Origin: an uncultured Paracoccaceae bacterium
Lineage (GTDB): Bacteria; Pseudomonadota; Alphaproteobacteria; Rhodobacterales; Rhodobacteraceae
Reading direction: 5' to 3'
DNA length: 35,860 bases
Assembly (NCBI GenBank): GCA_937995865.1
Contig: CALKJA010000149.1
Coordinates: forward strand, 1-35,860
Of this stretch, positions 8,344 to 16,226 are shown one piece after another (within the stretch, counting starts at the first letter, position 1; every line of letters begins with the position of its first letter). The notes beneath the pieces are model-generated. The model ran no database searches, was not told the DNA's origin, and saw nothing but the letters and a program-made list of their open reading frames with translations. Position numbers and translations under genes: made by a program.

Positions 8344-10446
8344 TCACCCTTTTGGCACCGTATCAATATCGAACTGCAAGATTGCTGGTGCTGGGCCGCT
8401 GCTATCATCAAGCGCCACAGCCCCGCGCGTCACATTGCCGAAGCCCGCATTGCGCAAGGCAGAAGCAAAGCCCGATCTCTGTGCATCTCCTGCCCCTCTC
8501 GTAACCTCAACGGCGCTTTGCCCAAGAAAACGTAAATCCTCAACCGGGGTTTGGGGTTCTGCAGGCGTCAGAATGATCACAACGCGATCCCGGCCATATG
8601 CCTCATCCGTAATCCGAAACAGGCCTTTTTTCAACGTATCACCGGGCTGAAGGCGGCCATTGTAGAAATGGGTGATGGAGTAGTCCGAACCTATATGCAG
8701 CACATTCGCATCGACCGGGAAATCCTCTTCGTTGCGTGCCAACACATGCACTTGATCGTCCGGAACAAGCACAGGAACCGCGCTGAGATCCAGGTCTCGC
8801 AATTCGCGTTGCTCACGGCTCCGCGTTTGTAGCCTGAGATCGACGGACAGGTCCGTAGCATCGTACTGACCGCCCATCCGCAACAGGTTGATCGCGCGCG
8901 CCATAGAAGAGAGCGAATCCTGCATAATCGCAGCAACTTCAGCCGGGCTGCGACCCTCGCCAAACCCAACGGACGGCGTTTGATCCGCCTTGTCTGGTGT
9001 GAAGTATCCCGTGCCAGGCAGTAGCCACAGCGCCTCAGGCCGCGGGCTATCTTCGATAATGGCCAGCCGCACATCCGCTTCGGCATCCGGTTCAACCAAG
9101 GCAATACGCGCGCCCGCATCTTCTGCAAGAAACGCAAGGGCTGTGCTGATATCTTCGGCCAATGGACCGCTGGGTCGGGCGACACGCAGGGTAAAATCCA
9201 CGCTGCCTTCCAGCTTGCGGGCGAAAACACCGCGCGGAAGATCATAGGGATCAAGGGCCGCCATGCTTTGATGCTCAATCGGCTCAATCTCCGCGTTGAA
9301 CGTATCGGCATATGTGACTTCAGCAAAGCCTAATGCTTCGTCCACCGCGCTTGCGGCTGTTGGCAAAAGCGCCAGAATCTCACCCTCGGCCAGCTGTTGA
9401 AGTTGGCCTGCACGCAGCTCAAGACCAAACTCACCTTCGCGAACGGGCCATTGAAAGATTGGCTCACCAGCCTCTCCCGAAAACACAAACCCATCAAGAT
9501 CACCCTCAAACATCGGGGTCGATAGAGCGAGGTTCTGAACGGCGTATTTGCGCAAAACCTCTTGGCCCAATTGTCGGTATGTGACGCCCGGATTGGCGGC
9601 AAGTGTTTCAAAGATCGTATAGGTGAACACACCTTGCGAGCGTCGGTCAGGTGCGCCTCGCGGGAGGCGCTTTTCTGTCGTAACCTCCGTTGTTTGCGCT
9701 GCAAAGAACGCCACAAAGGCACCATCTCCTTCGGCTGCATCGGCTTGAACCGGGCTGGGTGGGCGTTGGCGTGGATCGGCCAAGGCACGCGATGCCGTGC
9801 CTTCTGTATCAGCAAGAGCGCTATCCGGCACATTCAGCGCATCAGGCGAAAGCTTCCGAAGACGTACCTCTTCCCCATCCGCTGGTGCGGCGCGTGTAAC
9901 AGTGCCTGAATGGCAAGCGTCAAAAACCGCCCATACCGTTGCGCCTTTGGCGCGGAGGGATCCGATTAGCTCACCGATTTCATCATCAACAAGTGCGTTT
10001 TCGACGGTGCCGACGGTATCATTCCACGGTCCAATATCGACCGGCAGAAACATCTCATCCAGCCCATCAATCTCGGTTTCGGGATTCAGCGCGGGAGCTT
10101 GTGTTCCGTGACCAGAGAAATGCAGGTAAATAAAATCGCCTGGCTGCGCTTGCACCGCCAACTGGGCAAACCCATCACGAATGCCCTGTAGTGTTGGCAT
10201 GCCTGCGTTCTCGACACCATCCGCAAGCGCAATCACGTTTTCTGGGGCAAATGGCACTGGGGCAGCTTGGGTTAAATAAGTGCGCACAAGATCAACATCA
10301 TGCGCAGGGCCTGTTAGCCAAAACCGTTCATCGAGGTTGTCATAGGTGCTGGCACCGATCAACAACGCATAGTTTTCAGCAGACGCGGGCAACGGCAAAC
10401 ACAGGGCTAGTGCGGTTAAGCCGCAGGCAAAGAAAGGGCGCGGCAT
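8344..10446 (-). CDS. Exported caspase-family (C14, metacaspase-like) peptidase 1
   Basis: This 700-residue protein has a signal peptide ending PLPASA, and the caspase fold begins at once with ENYALLIGA. The catalytic dyad is His113 in HFSGHGTQ and Cys178 in FDACHSG. Asp50 (GPAHD) and Asp176 (two before the Cys) match the acidic residues that bind P1 Arg/Lys in metacaspases, so basic specificity is likely. The linker between the p20-like and p10-like parts is rich in Arg (for example EKRLPRGAPDRR), offering self-cleavage sites. The second half, about residues 340-700, is strand-rich and contains a VLHIGSDYSI segment also found in caspase 2. The ATG at 10446 follows GGGAGGA. It lies 13 bases after the PPC-like gene and is probably cotranscribed with it. 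Confidence 0.94.
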   Translation of the reverse strand: MPRPFFACGLTALALCLPLPASAENYALLIGASTYDNLDERFWLTGPAHDVDLVRTYLTQAAPVPFAPENVIALADGVENAGMPTLQGIRDGFAQLAVQAQPGDFIYLHFSGHGTQAPALNPETEIDGLDEMFLPVDIGPWNDTVGTVENALVDDEIGELIGSLRAKGATVWAVFDACHSGTVTRAAPADGEEVRLRKLSPDALNVPDSALADTEGTASRALADPRQRPPSPVQADAAEGDGAFVAFFAAQTTEVTTEKRLPRGAPDRRSQGVFTYTIFETLAANPGVTYRQLGQEVLRKYAVQNLALSTPMFEGDLDGFVFSGEAGEPIFQWPVREGEFGLELRAGQLQQLAEGEILALLPTAASAVDEALGFAEVTYADTFNAEIEPIEHQSMAALDPYDLPRGVFARKLEGSVDFTLRVARPSGPLAEDISTALAFLAEDAGARIALVEPDAEADVRLAIIEDSPRPEALWLLPGTGYFTPDKADQTPSVGFGEGRSPAEVAAIMQDSLSSMARAINLLRMGGQYDATDLSVDLRLQTRSREQRELRDLDLSAVPVLVPDDQVHVLARNEEDFPVDANVLHIGSDYSITHFYNGRLQPGDTLKKGLFRITDEAYGRDRVVIILTPAEPQTPVEDLRFLGQSAVEVTRGAGDAQRSGFASALRNAGFGNVTRGAVALDDSSGPAPAILQFDIDTVPKG

Positions 10447-10459
10447 GGTCGATCCTCCC

Positions 10460-11092
10460 TTAATTCGTGATCAGGGAATATTCGACCCCAGCGGGTGAAA
10501 CATTCTCAACCGCGATCGTAAACGCCCCGTCTTCGCGAGGCCGCCAACCACAATATGCGATTGAGCTTGCGTCCGTGTCCGAACATACCAAACGGTTCTG
10601 ATCATCCAGAATACGCAGGTTGAGATCGGTGTTCCCCTGCGCTTCAACATAGATTTCGGCGTAAACGCCACCGTCAAATGGGACGTTGCCATAGCTATCG
10701 GTACTCCCACCAGAAATGCGGGCAATGTTATAAACTGGGCCGTTTGTCACGCCTTTGGTTTGCTCGGCCGCCACGTCTTCGATCAGACCCAGCATAAAAC
10801 CATCTCCGGTTGCGAAATCACGCGCGGTGTCCAACATGGCCTTCCCATCCAGAAGAGCCCCTTCGGCGGCTTCACCGCGCTCTGTTCGCTCAAGATTAAG
10901 CGCAAGCCGCAGCTTTGCAGCAGCAACCACAAGCAAAGGATCGCGCAACTCAACGCCCGTGTCATACATCACACGGCTGGCCTGCATTTGTTGGAGTGGG
11001 GCAGGAGGTTCCGCCCATGATGGCAACGCGGTTGTGGCTAGGGCAACAGCACCAAATGCGCTTGATGTGATCCGGGTTCGCAATGAGGTCAT
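10460..11092 (-). CDS. Exported PPC-like (pre-peptidase C-terminal type) protein 1
   Basis: The 210-residue protein has a signal peptide (cut near PSWA/EPP), a helical middle, and a C-terminal beta domain of about 95 residues. The pattern is ISGGSTDSYGNVPFDGGVYAE, then TDLNLRILDDQN and two cysteines (VCSD and YCGW). This resembles PPC beta-sandwich domains, which often accompany secreted proteases. It ends in SLITN and is paralogous to the gene at 19459, which ends in YILTN. The ATG at 11092 follows GGAGAATT. It is the first gene of a two-gene unit with caspase 1 and is divergent from the htrA-like gene. A binding, adaptor or substrate role for the caspase is inferred only from linkage. Confidence 0.85.
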   Translation of the reverse strand: MTSLRTRITSSAFGAVALATTALPSWAEPPAPLQQMQASRVMYDTGVELRDPLLVVAAAKLRLALNLERTERGEAAEGALLDGKAMLDTARDFATGDGFMLGLIEDVAAEQTKGVTNGPVYNIARISGGSTDSYGNVPFDGGVYAEIYVEAQGNTDLNLRILDDQNRLVCSDTDASSIAYCGWRPREDGAFTIAVENVSPAGVEYSLITN

Positions 11093-11242
11093 GATTTAAT
11101 TCTCCGCAACAAATGTCTTGGTAGAAAGGTAGCGAGGCACTGCGCAGCTGCCAATGGGGTAGTCAGAACATGACAGCCATTTTCACATGATCATTGGTGT
11201 GTTGCGCTTTAAGGTTACCGGCATTCAAAGGAGGTTTTATAC

Positions 11243-12541
11243 ATGCGCTTGATTTTGCTGGCTCTTTTTATTGTCGCAGGATTGACCGGCCGCCCTGCAG
11301 CGGCCAGTGGGTCACAGATAACCTCTGCCGATGCGAAAAGGGTGTTGGATGCCACACTAACGTTGCAAAGCGCTGATGGGCGCGAAACCTTCCTTGGATC
11401 TGGCTTTGTGTATGAGCGCGGAGACCGGGCGATCACAAACGCGCATGTCGTTGGCAAATCGCGTGTCGTCATTGCCGTCACGCACCACGGTCAGCGGGTA
11501 CGCGCGACTGTTGTTGCGCTTGATGAAGTCCGGGATCTGGCTGTGCTTGAGCTTGAAACATCGCTGGAGCATGTGTTGCTGCCCGCTACAGGGTTTCTCG
11601 AAGTGGGTCAGACCGTTTTTGCCGCCGGTGCACCGTTAGAAGCCACCTTTACGCTGACGATCGGGATTGTGTCAGCTTATGACCGGCAGATCGATCCAAC
11701 TCAGCCTGTTGATTACCTTCAGCACTCTGCGCCTCTGAATCCAGGATCAAGCGGCGGGCCTCTGGTGAACAGCAAAGGTATGGTCATTGGCGTAAATGCT
11801 CGTATCGCAGATGGCTCCCGGTTTTTTGTGGGGATTGCCTACGCTGTTCCGCTATCGGATGTGATTGACTTGGTCTCTTACGGGCCACTCCCGGTTTACC
11901 CTGCACCCGGTCTTCTTTTGCGCCCGATTACGGAGCAAATCGCAAATGCGCTTGGCCATAGCGGCCCCGGTGTGCTGATTGATGAGGTTCGGACTGACAC
12001 GCCGGGCGCGCGGGCCGGTCTTAACCCGGGTGATATCCTGATTGCGGCGGACCGCCACGAAATCAGGAACCCCGGCGATTTCGCCTTTGCTTTGGCGGAT
12101 CTTGGGGCAGTTTTGGACGTGACCATCATCCGCGGTGGGCAAACCTTGGTGCTTGAATTGCGCCGCGAAGAGCCTCCAAAACTTGTGCTAACAGTTGATT
12201 CCAGCTCTGCGCCCAAAGCCCATGAAACCTATACTCTGACGGAAATGGGTCTCCGCCTTGATGCCGATGGCACGATCAGAGACGTATATGGCGATGGTGC
12301 AGGCTATATCGCAGGGCTGACCAAAGAGGACGTTATCGAAGCGATCAACGGTATTTCAGTTGCGGATATGGCGGATAGCTGGCTCACAGATTTTACGTTC
12401 GACGCGCCCATCGTGCTGCGCATTCGCTTGGCAGCAGGGGGAACAAGGCACTACGTTCTAGATCCGTGGGAGCCGGGAAACGGACTACGTCTGTCGAGCG
12501 GAGCAAATATGCTAGCCAGGGAGGTGGTGAACTTTGACTGA
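11243..12541 (+). CDS. HtrA/DegP-like S1C serine protease with two PDZ domains
   Basis: The protein is 432 residues with a signal peptide (cut near PAAA/SGSQ). A chymotrypsin-fold S1C protease domain spans about residues 25-210. The triad is His68 in TNAHV, Asp98 in VRDLAVL and Ser170 in NPGSSGGP. Two PDZ regions follow, one near residues 220-305 (GPGVLIDEVRTDTPGARAGL) and a more divergent one near 325-415 (GAGYIAGLTKEDVI). HtrA proteases act in the periplasm on misfolded or signalling substrates, often triggered by PDZ binding of exposed C-termini. The start follows AAGGAGG. The response-regulator gene overlaps its end by eight bases, tying this protease to the two-component system. It could act upstream of the island's other proteases; that is inference. 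Confidence 0.94.
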   Translation: MRLILLALFIVAGLTGRPAAASGSQITSADAKRVLDATLTLQSADGRETFLGSGFVYERGDRAITNAHVVGKSRVVIAVTHHGQRVRATVVALDEVRDLAVLELETSLEHVLLPATGFLEVGQTVFAAGAPLEATFTLTIGIVSAYDRQIDPTQPVDYLQHSAPLNPGSSGGPLVNSKGMVIGVNARIADGSRFFVGIAYAVPLSDVIDLVSYGPLPVYPAPGLLLRPITEQIANALGHSGPGVLIDEVRTDTPGARAGLNPGDILIAADRHEIRNPGDFAFALADLGAVLDVTIIRGGQTLVLELRREEPPKLVLTVDSSSAPKAHETYTLTEMGLRLDADGTIRDVYGDGAGYIAGLTKEDVIEAINGISVADMADSWLTDFTFDAPIVLRIRLAAGGTRHYVLDPWEPGNGLRLSSGANMLAREVVNFD

Positions 12542-13286
12542 ACGCGACACGATCTTAGTTGTTGAGGACGATGCCGATATGGCGCGCGCGCTTATGGATG
12601 CTTGTGCTGGGCTTGGTTTTGACACGCACCATGTTGGCAGCTGTGCGGAAGCATTGAGTGCGGCCAATTCGAAATCATACCCGTTGGCTATTTTGGACCG
12701 GTTACTGCCCGACGGCGATGCCGTTGATCTTATCGCAGAGCTGAGGCATGGCGGCGGCGTAGACGGAATTCTTATGGTGTCAGCATTGGCCCATGCCGGG
12801 CACCGCACCCATGGGCTTGATCGCGGGGCAGACGATTACCTTGCTAAGCCGTTCTCCCCAGAAGAGCTGCGCGCACGCATCCGGGCCTTGATGCGGCGGG
12901 CAACCGCCGGGCAGGCCGATCACGATTACCTTGTCTTTGATGCGCTTGAGATCCGTGTGAAAGCGCGAACGGTGCATCATGGTCCGGACCATATCCCGAT
13001 TTCGCCCAAGGAATTTGAGCTGCTGCTATACTTCGCGCGCAATGCGGGCACCCCGCTCAGTCGGATGCAGCTTCTGGAAAATGTTTGGAACCTGCACTTT
13101 GACCCACAAACCAACGTTGTGGATGTCCATGTAGGACGGCTGCGCCGCAAACTGGAAAGCCAAACGGGCCGCGCATGGATCCACACCGAACGCGGGGCAG
13201 GATACTGGTTTGGACCTGAACCTGAAGGCGAGGCTGAGCAGATTGGCACAGTGGACTCTGTAAGTTCCGAAAATACGCCCGGATGA
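12534..13286 (+). CDS. OmpR-family response regulator (TTG start)
   Basis: This 250-residue regulator has a receiver domain (residues 5-120) with acidic residues Glu11-Asp12-Asp13, phospho-acceptor Asp55 (LAILDRLLPDG), Ser83 and Lys105 (LAKPF). A winged-helix DNA-binding domain follows at about residues 128-226 (PISPKEFELLLYFARN, then VDVHVGRLRRKLE). The start is TTG at 12534: an in-frame stop lies just upstream, the next ATG would delete the acidic pocket, and a GGAGGT site is well placed. It is very likely the partner of the histidine kinase that overlaps its stop. A TTG start, compared with ATG elsewhere, may keep its level low. Its targets probably include the island promoters, but no operator was identified. 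Confidence 0.95.
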   Translation: MTERDTILVVEDDADMARALMDACAGLGFDTHHVGSCAEALSAANSKSYPLAILDRLLPDGDAVDLIAELRHGGGVDGILMVSALAHAGHRTHGLDRGADDYLAKPFSPEELRARIRALMRRATAGQADHDYLVFDALEIRVKARTVHHGPDHIPISPKEFELLLYFARNAGTPLSRMQLLENVWNLHFDPQTNVVDVHVGRLRRKLESQTGRAWIHTERGAGYWFGPEPEGEAEQIGTVDSVSSENTPG

Positions 13287-14632
13287 TGGGCGCGGCGTTT
13301 CGGTCCTTGGTGGTTGTGGTGCTTTTGCCGCTGGCCTTGGCGGTGATTGGCGTTTTGGTTCTGCAGACCCAGCTTCAAGCACGGCTAAGCCATGCCACCG
13401 AAACCCGCCTAAACGCGGAAGTGCAGGGTTTTGAAGCGCTGTATGATCAGCGTCGGATCGTGGCGCTTAGACAGGCCATCGAATTTCGAAGCCTGCGCGG
13501 CGATCCTGCCGGATCTGTATATCTTCTTATAGATCGGAAAGGGGCTGCTTTGGCCGGAAGCTTGCCCCGCTGGCCCGAAGCGATCCCCAAAACCCCAAGC
13601 CTCGCGGAGCGCGACATTGCCGCGCTCCCTTATCTTGTAAAGGTCCAAGAACTGCGTGGGGGCTTTGGTCTTCTTGTTGGGGTGAGCCTTGAACCTCAGC
13701 GTGACATGCTTGTGCAGATGCGGCGCGTTTTTGTGGGGTTCGGAGCATTAATGGTCGCTGCGGGCCTAATCACAGCGCTGCTTGTGGCGCGACAGGCGCA
13801 AGGGCGCACAGCACGCATGAATGCGGCGCTTGCCGATGTTGGGGCCGCGCGCGGCTTGACCGTGCGTATGCCACAAGATGCGCCTGCTGGATCAGATCAC
13901 GCCATCCTTGCAGGACATATTGATGATATGTTGGCCCGGATCGCGCATCTGTTTGAGGCTCATCAAAGGCTGGGCAACGCTGTGGCCCACGAAATGCGCA
14001 CCCCGCTTGCACGGATCAGAACGCGGCTTGATAAATTGGATCTCGACGCCGCTGCGCGCGCTGGACTAGACGAAGAAATTCGCACAACGATCCGGCTCTT
14101 TGACAGCCTGCTCTCGATTGCCCAAATGGATGCAGAAGCAGGCCACACAGCATCGCTTGCACCAGTTGATCTATCGGCCATTGCCGCAACAATCATTGAG
14201 CTGTACGCCCCCGTCGCCGAAGAGGAAGGGCGTCGCTTAGAGGGTGATCTTGTGGCTGAAGCCGTCATCTTAGGAGATGCTCAATTGCTGTCTCAGATGA
14301 TTTCAAACCTTGTGGAGAACGCTATCAAATATACCCGACCCGGTGATGCAATACGGGTATTAGTCTCTCGTGAAGGTTCACGCGTGCGGCTGGGGGTTGA
14401 GGATGACGGGCCGGGCGTTGAAGACTCTCTAAAAGATAGGCTTTTCACACCATTTGCTCGGGGGGCTGACACAAGCGAAACACCCGGTCACGGGCTTGGT
14501 CTATCACTGGTGCGCGCAATTGCGCTGCGCCACGGGGCGCAACCGCGCGTGGTGGAACGTCAAAAAGGGTTTGCAATCGAAGTAACGGCCCTGCATTTTT
14601 CTCAGGGGGGAGATGACGGATCAAACGCTTAA
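13283..14632 (+). CDS. Membrane sensor histidine kinase
   Basis: The 449-residue kinase has an N-terminal membrane segment (about residues 8-27), a periplasmic sensor region of about 120 residues that I cannot match to a known fold, and a second membrane segment (about 148-168). A HAMP-like linker, a dimerisation helix with phospho-acceptor His236 (VAHEMRTPLARIR) and an ATPase domain follow. The ATPase domain shows Asn346 (NLVENAIKY), EDDGPGV and GHGLGLSLV. It overlaps the response-regulator stop by four bases, a typical cognate pair. Placed between a periplasmic protease and a lipase, it probably senses an envelope state such as damage or protease products. The signal cannot be read from the sequence. 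Confidence 0.95.
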   Translation: MMGAAFRSLVVVVLLPLALAVIGVLVLQTQLQARLSHATETRLNAEVQGFEALYDQRRIVALRQAIEFRSLRGDPAGSVYLLIDRKGAALAGSLPRWPEAIPKTPSLAERDIAALPYLVKVQELRGGFGLLVGVSLEPQRDMLVQMRRVFVGFGALMVAAGLITALLVARQAQGRTARMNAALADVGAARGLTVRMPQDAPAGSDHAILAGHIDDMLARIAHLFEAHQRLGNAVAHEMRTPLARIRTRLDKLDLDAAARAGLDEEIRTTIRLFDSLLSIAQMDAEAGHTASLAPVDLSAIAATIIELYAPVAEEEGRRLEGDLVAEAVILGDAQLLSQMISNLVENAIKYTRPGDAIRVLVSREGSRVRLGVEDDGPGVEDSLKDRLFTPFARGADTSETPGHGLGLSLVRAIALRHGAQPRVVERQKGFAIEVTALHFSQGGDDGSNA

Positions 14633-14693
14633 CAGCAAAAGACCTGTCACAGCTTTCGCTACAGTTAGAACCGATCAAAGGGTGGGGACCCGG

Positions 14694-16151
14694 ATGAAAC
14701 GGCATTTCAAATCACTTGCCACGATCTCTGCACTCATAATTTTAGCGAATTGCGCGTCTTGGAACGCGCCGATCAATGCATTTTCCGCAAACCCAAACGA
14801 AATCAAAGAAGCAGCGTTTGGCAGCCAAGCGTCTGGCCGAGAGGATGTATTCATCGGGCTAGCCTTCTCAGGCGGCGGCACGCGAGCTTCGTCCTTTTCT
14901 TATGGTATGCTCAAGGCACTGCGGGATGCGACTGCAGATGCTGAAAACCCTGACGGTCTATTGCGCCATGTCGGGCTTGTCTCCGGTGTGTCCGGTGGTT
15001 CGGTCACCGCAGCCTATTACGGTTTGCACGGTCCAGACGGGGTTGCGGATTACCGCAGCTATCTTGTCCAAAACGGCGAAAAGTACATGGCTACAGGGGT
15101 CTGGAACCCTGTGACATTGATCAAAGGGCTGTCTGGTGGGGTGAACAGCCGCAAAACATTCGCTCGCTTTTTGGATGAAACCATCTTCGACAACGCAACA
15201 TTCGCTGATCTTTGGACAAGCGGGCACGCAACGACATGGATCAATGCATCTGACGTGGCCAATGCAACGCCCTTCCTCTTTAGCCAAGAAACGTTCAACG
15301 CCCTGTGTTCGGATCTTTCAAAGCTTCCCGTTAGCGAGGCTGTCGCCGCGTCAGCGGCCTTTCCCTTGGTGTTCACTCCAATCACCCTGACCGCGCACCA
15401 GAATGGGTGCGATTATCAGGAGCCTGATTGGCTTACGGCTGCGCGTTTCAACCCCGAAGCAACAAGCGCCTTGCGCGCTTATGGCAACACGCTTGAAACG
15501 TACCGAGATCCAGAAAAGGTGAAATTCGTAAAATTGCTGGATGGAGCGATAACCGATAATTTTGGCACTACCGGATTGAGTGTGGCGCGGGCAAAAGCGC
15601 AAAACCCCTATGGTCCCATGAGCGAGGCACAGGCCGTAAAGGTTTCGCGCCTTTTGTTTTTGGTCGCAAATGCTGGCACCTCAACCGACTATAACTGGAA
15701 CCAAAAGATTCCGGGACCGGGCGGTATCGGGCTTGGCTTGGCCATTGCCAACAGCTCTATGGGGTCTGCAACGCGGGTAGGATATGACGTTCTGCGGCTG
15801 TCTTTAGATGCGTACGCCGAAGACCTAATTGAGTGGCGTTGCGCCTTATCCATCGCACGTGTGCGTCAGCTTCGTGGATCGCTCAACGGTTGGGATTGCG
15901 AAGACCTTAAGCTTTTTGTCGGGCAGGTTGCTTTTGATGTTTTGGATGCTGCAGAACGTGAAAAACTAAATCAAATCCCAACACGGCTTCGGTTGAAGAC
16001 TGAAGAGGTGGACCGGACGATCGCCGCCGGTGAAACCGCAACACGGCTCAACCCTGAATTCAACGGGTTTTTACGCGCAATTGATGCCGTTGTGGTACCA
16101 GCGGATGCACGGCGGATCGGCGCCCGCCGCATCACACCCACAGGCGGCTAA
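14694..16151 (+). CDS. Patatin-like phospholipase, outer-membrane lipoprotein
   Basis: This 485-residue lipase-fold protein shows the patatin features: glycine-rich oxyanion loop FSGGGTRA near residue 59, nucleophile Ser100 in GVSGG and catalytic Asp283 in LLDGAITDN. Patatins hydrolyse acyl esters of phospholipids. The start at 14694 is chosen because it gives a short lipoprotein signal with lipobox LILANC and Cys20. The frame is open to an ATG at 14613, but that would put a long polar tail ahead of the signal. Ala rather than Asp after the lipid Cys predicts outer-membrane sorting by the Lol rule. It lies 61 bases after the kinase in the same array. An envelope-directed effector or remodelling role is plausible. 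Confidence 0.9.
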   Translation: MKRHFKSLATISALIILANCASWNAPINAFSANPNEIKEAAFGSQASGREDVFIGLAFSGGGTRASSFSYGMLKALRDATADAENPDGLLRHVGLVSGVSGGSVTAAYYGLHGPDGVADYRSYLVQNGEKYMATGVWNPVTLIKGLSGGVNSRKTFARFLDETIFDNATFADLWTSGHATTWINASDVANATPFLFSQETFNALCSDLSKLPVSEAVAASAAFPLVFTPITLTAHQNGCDYQEPDWLTAARFNPEATSALRAYGNTLETYRDPEKVKFVKLLDGAITDNFGTTGLSVARAKAQNPYGPMSEAQAVKVSRLLFLVANAGTSTDYNWNQKIPGPGGIGLGLAIANSSMGSATRVGYDVLRLSLDAYAEDLIEWRCALSIARVRQLRGSLNGWDCEDLKLFVGQVAFDVLDAAEREKLNQIPTRLRLKTEEVDRTIAAGETATRLNPEFNGFLRAIDAVVVPADARRIGARRITPTGG

Positions 16152-16226
16152 AGCGCAGGATGACAAATTCAGTCACGCCACCTGCCCACTGTGGACCCGC
16201 GCCAATGCACGACCTACGTTAAGCGC

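Noticed and set aside
8691-9833. Two frames in another register on the same strand as caspase 1
   Set aside because: They are alternative frames of the caspase gene, with biased Arg/Cys/Pro composition and no start signals.
14613-14693. Upstream ATG extending the patatin protein into the kinase end
   Set aside because: It would place a 27-residue polar tail before the lipoprotein signal; the later ATG gives a standard lipobox.
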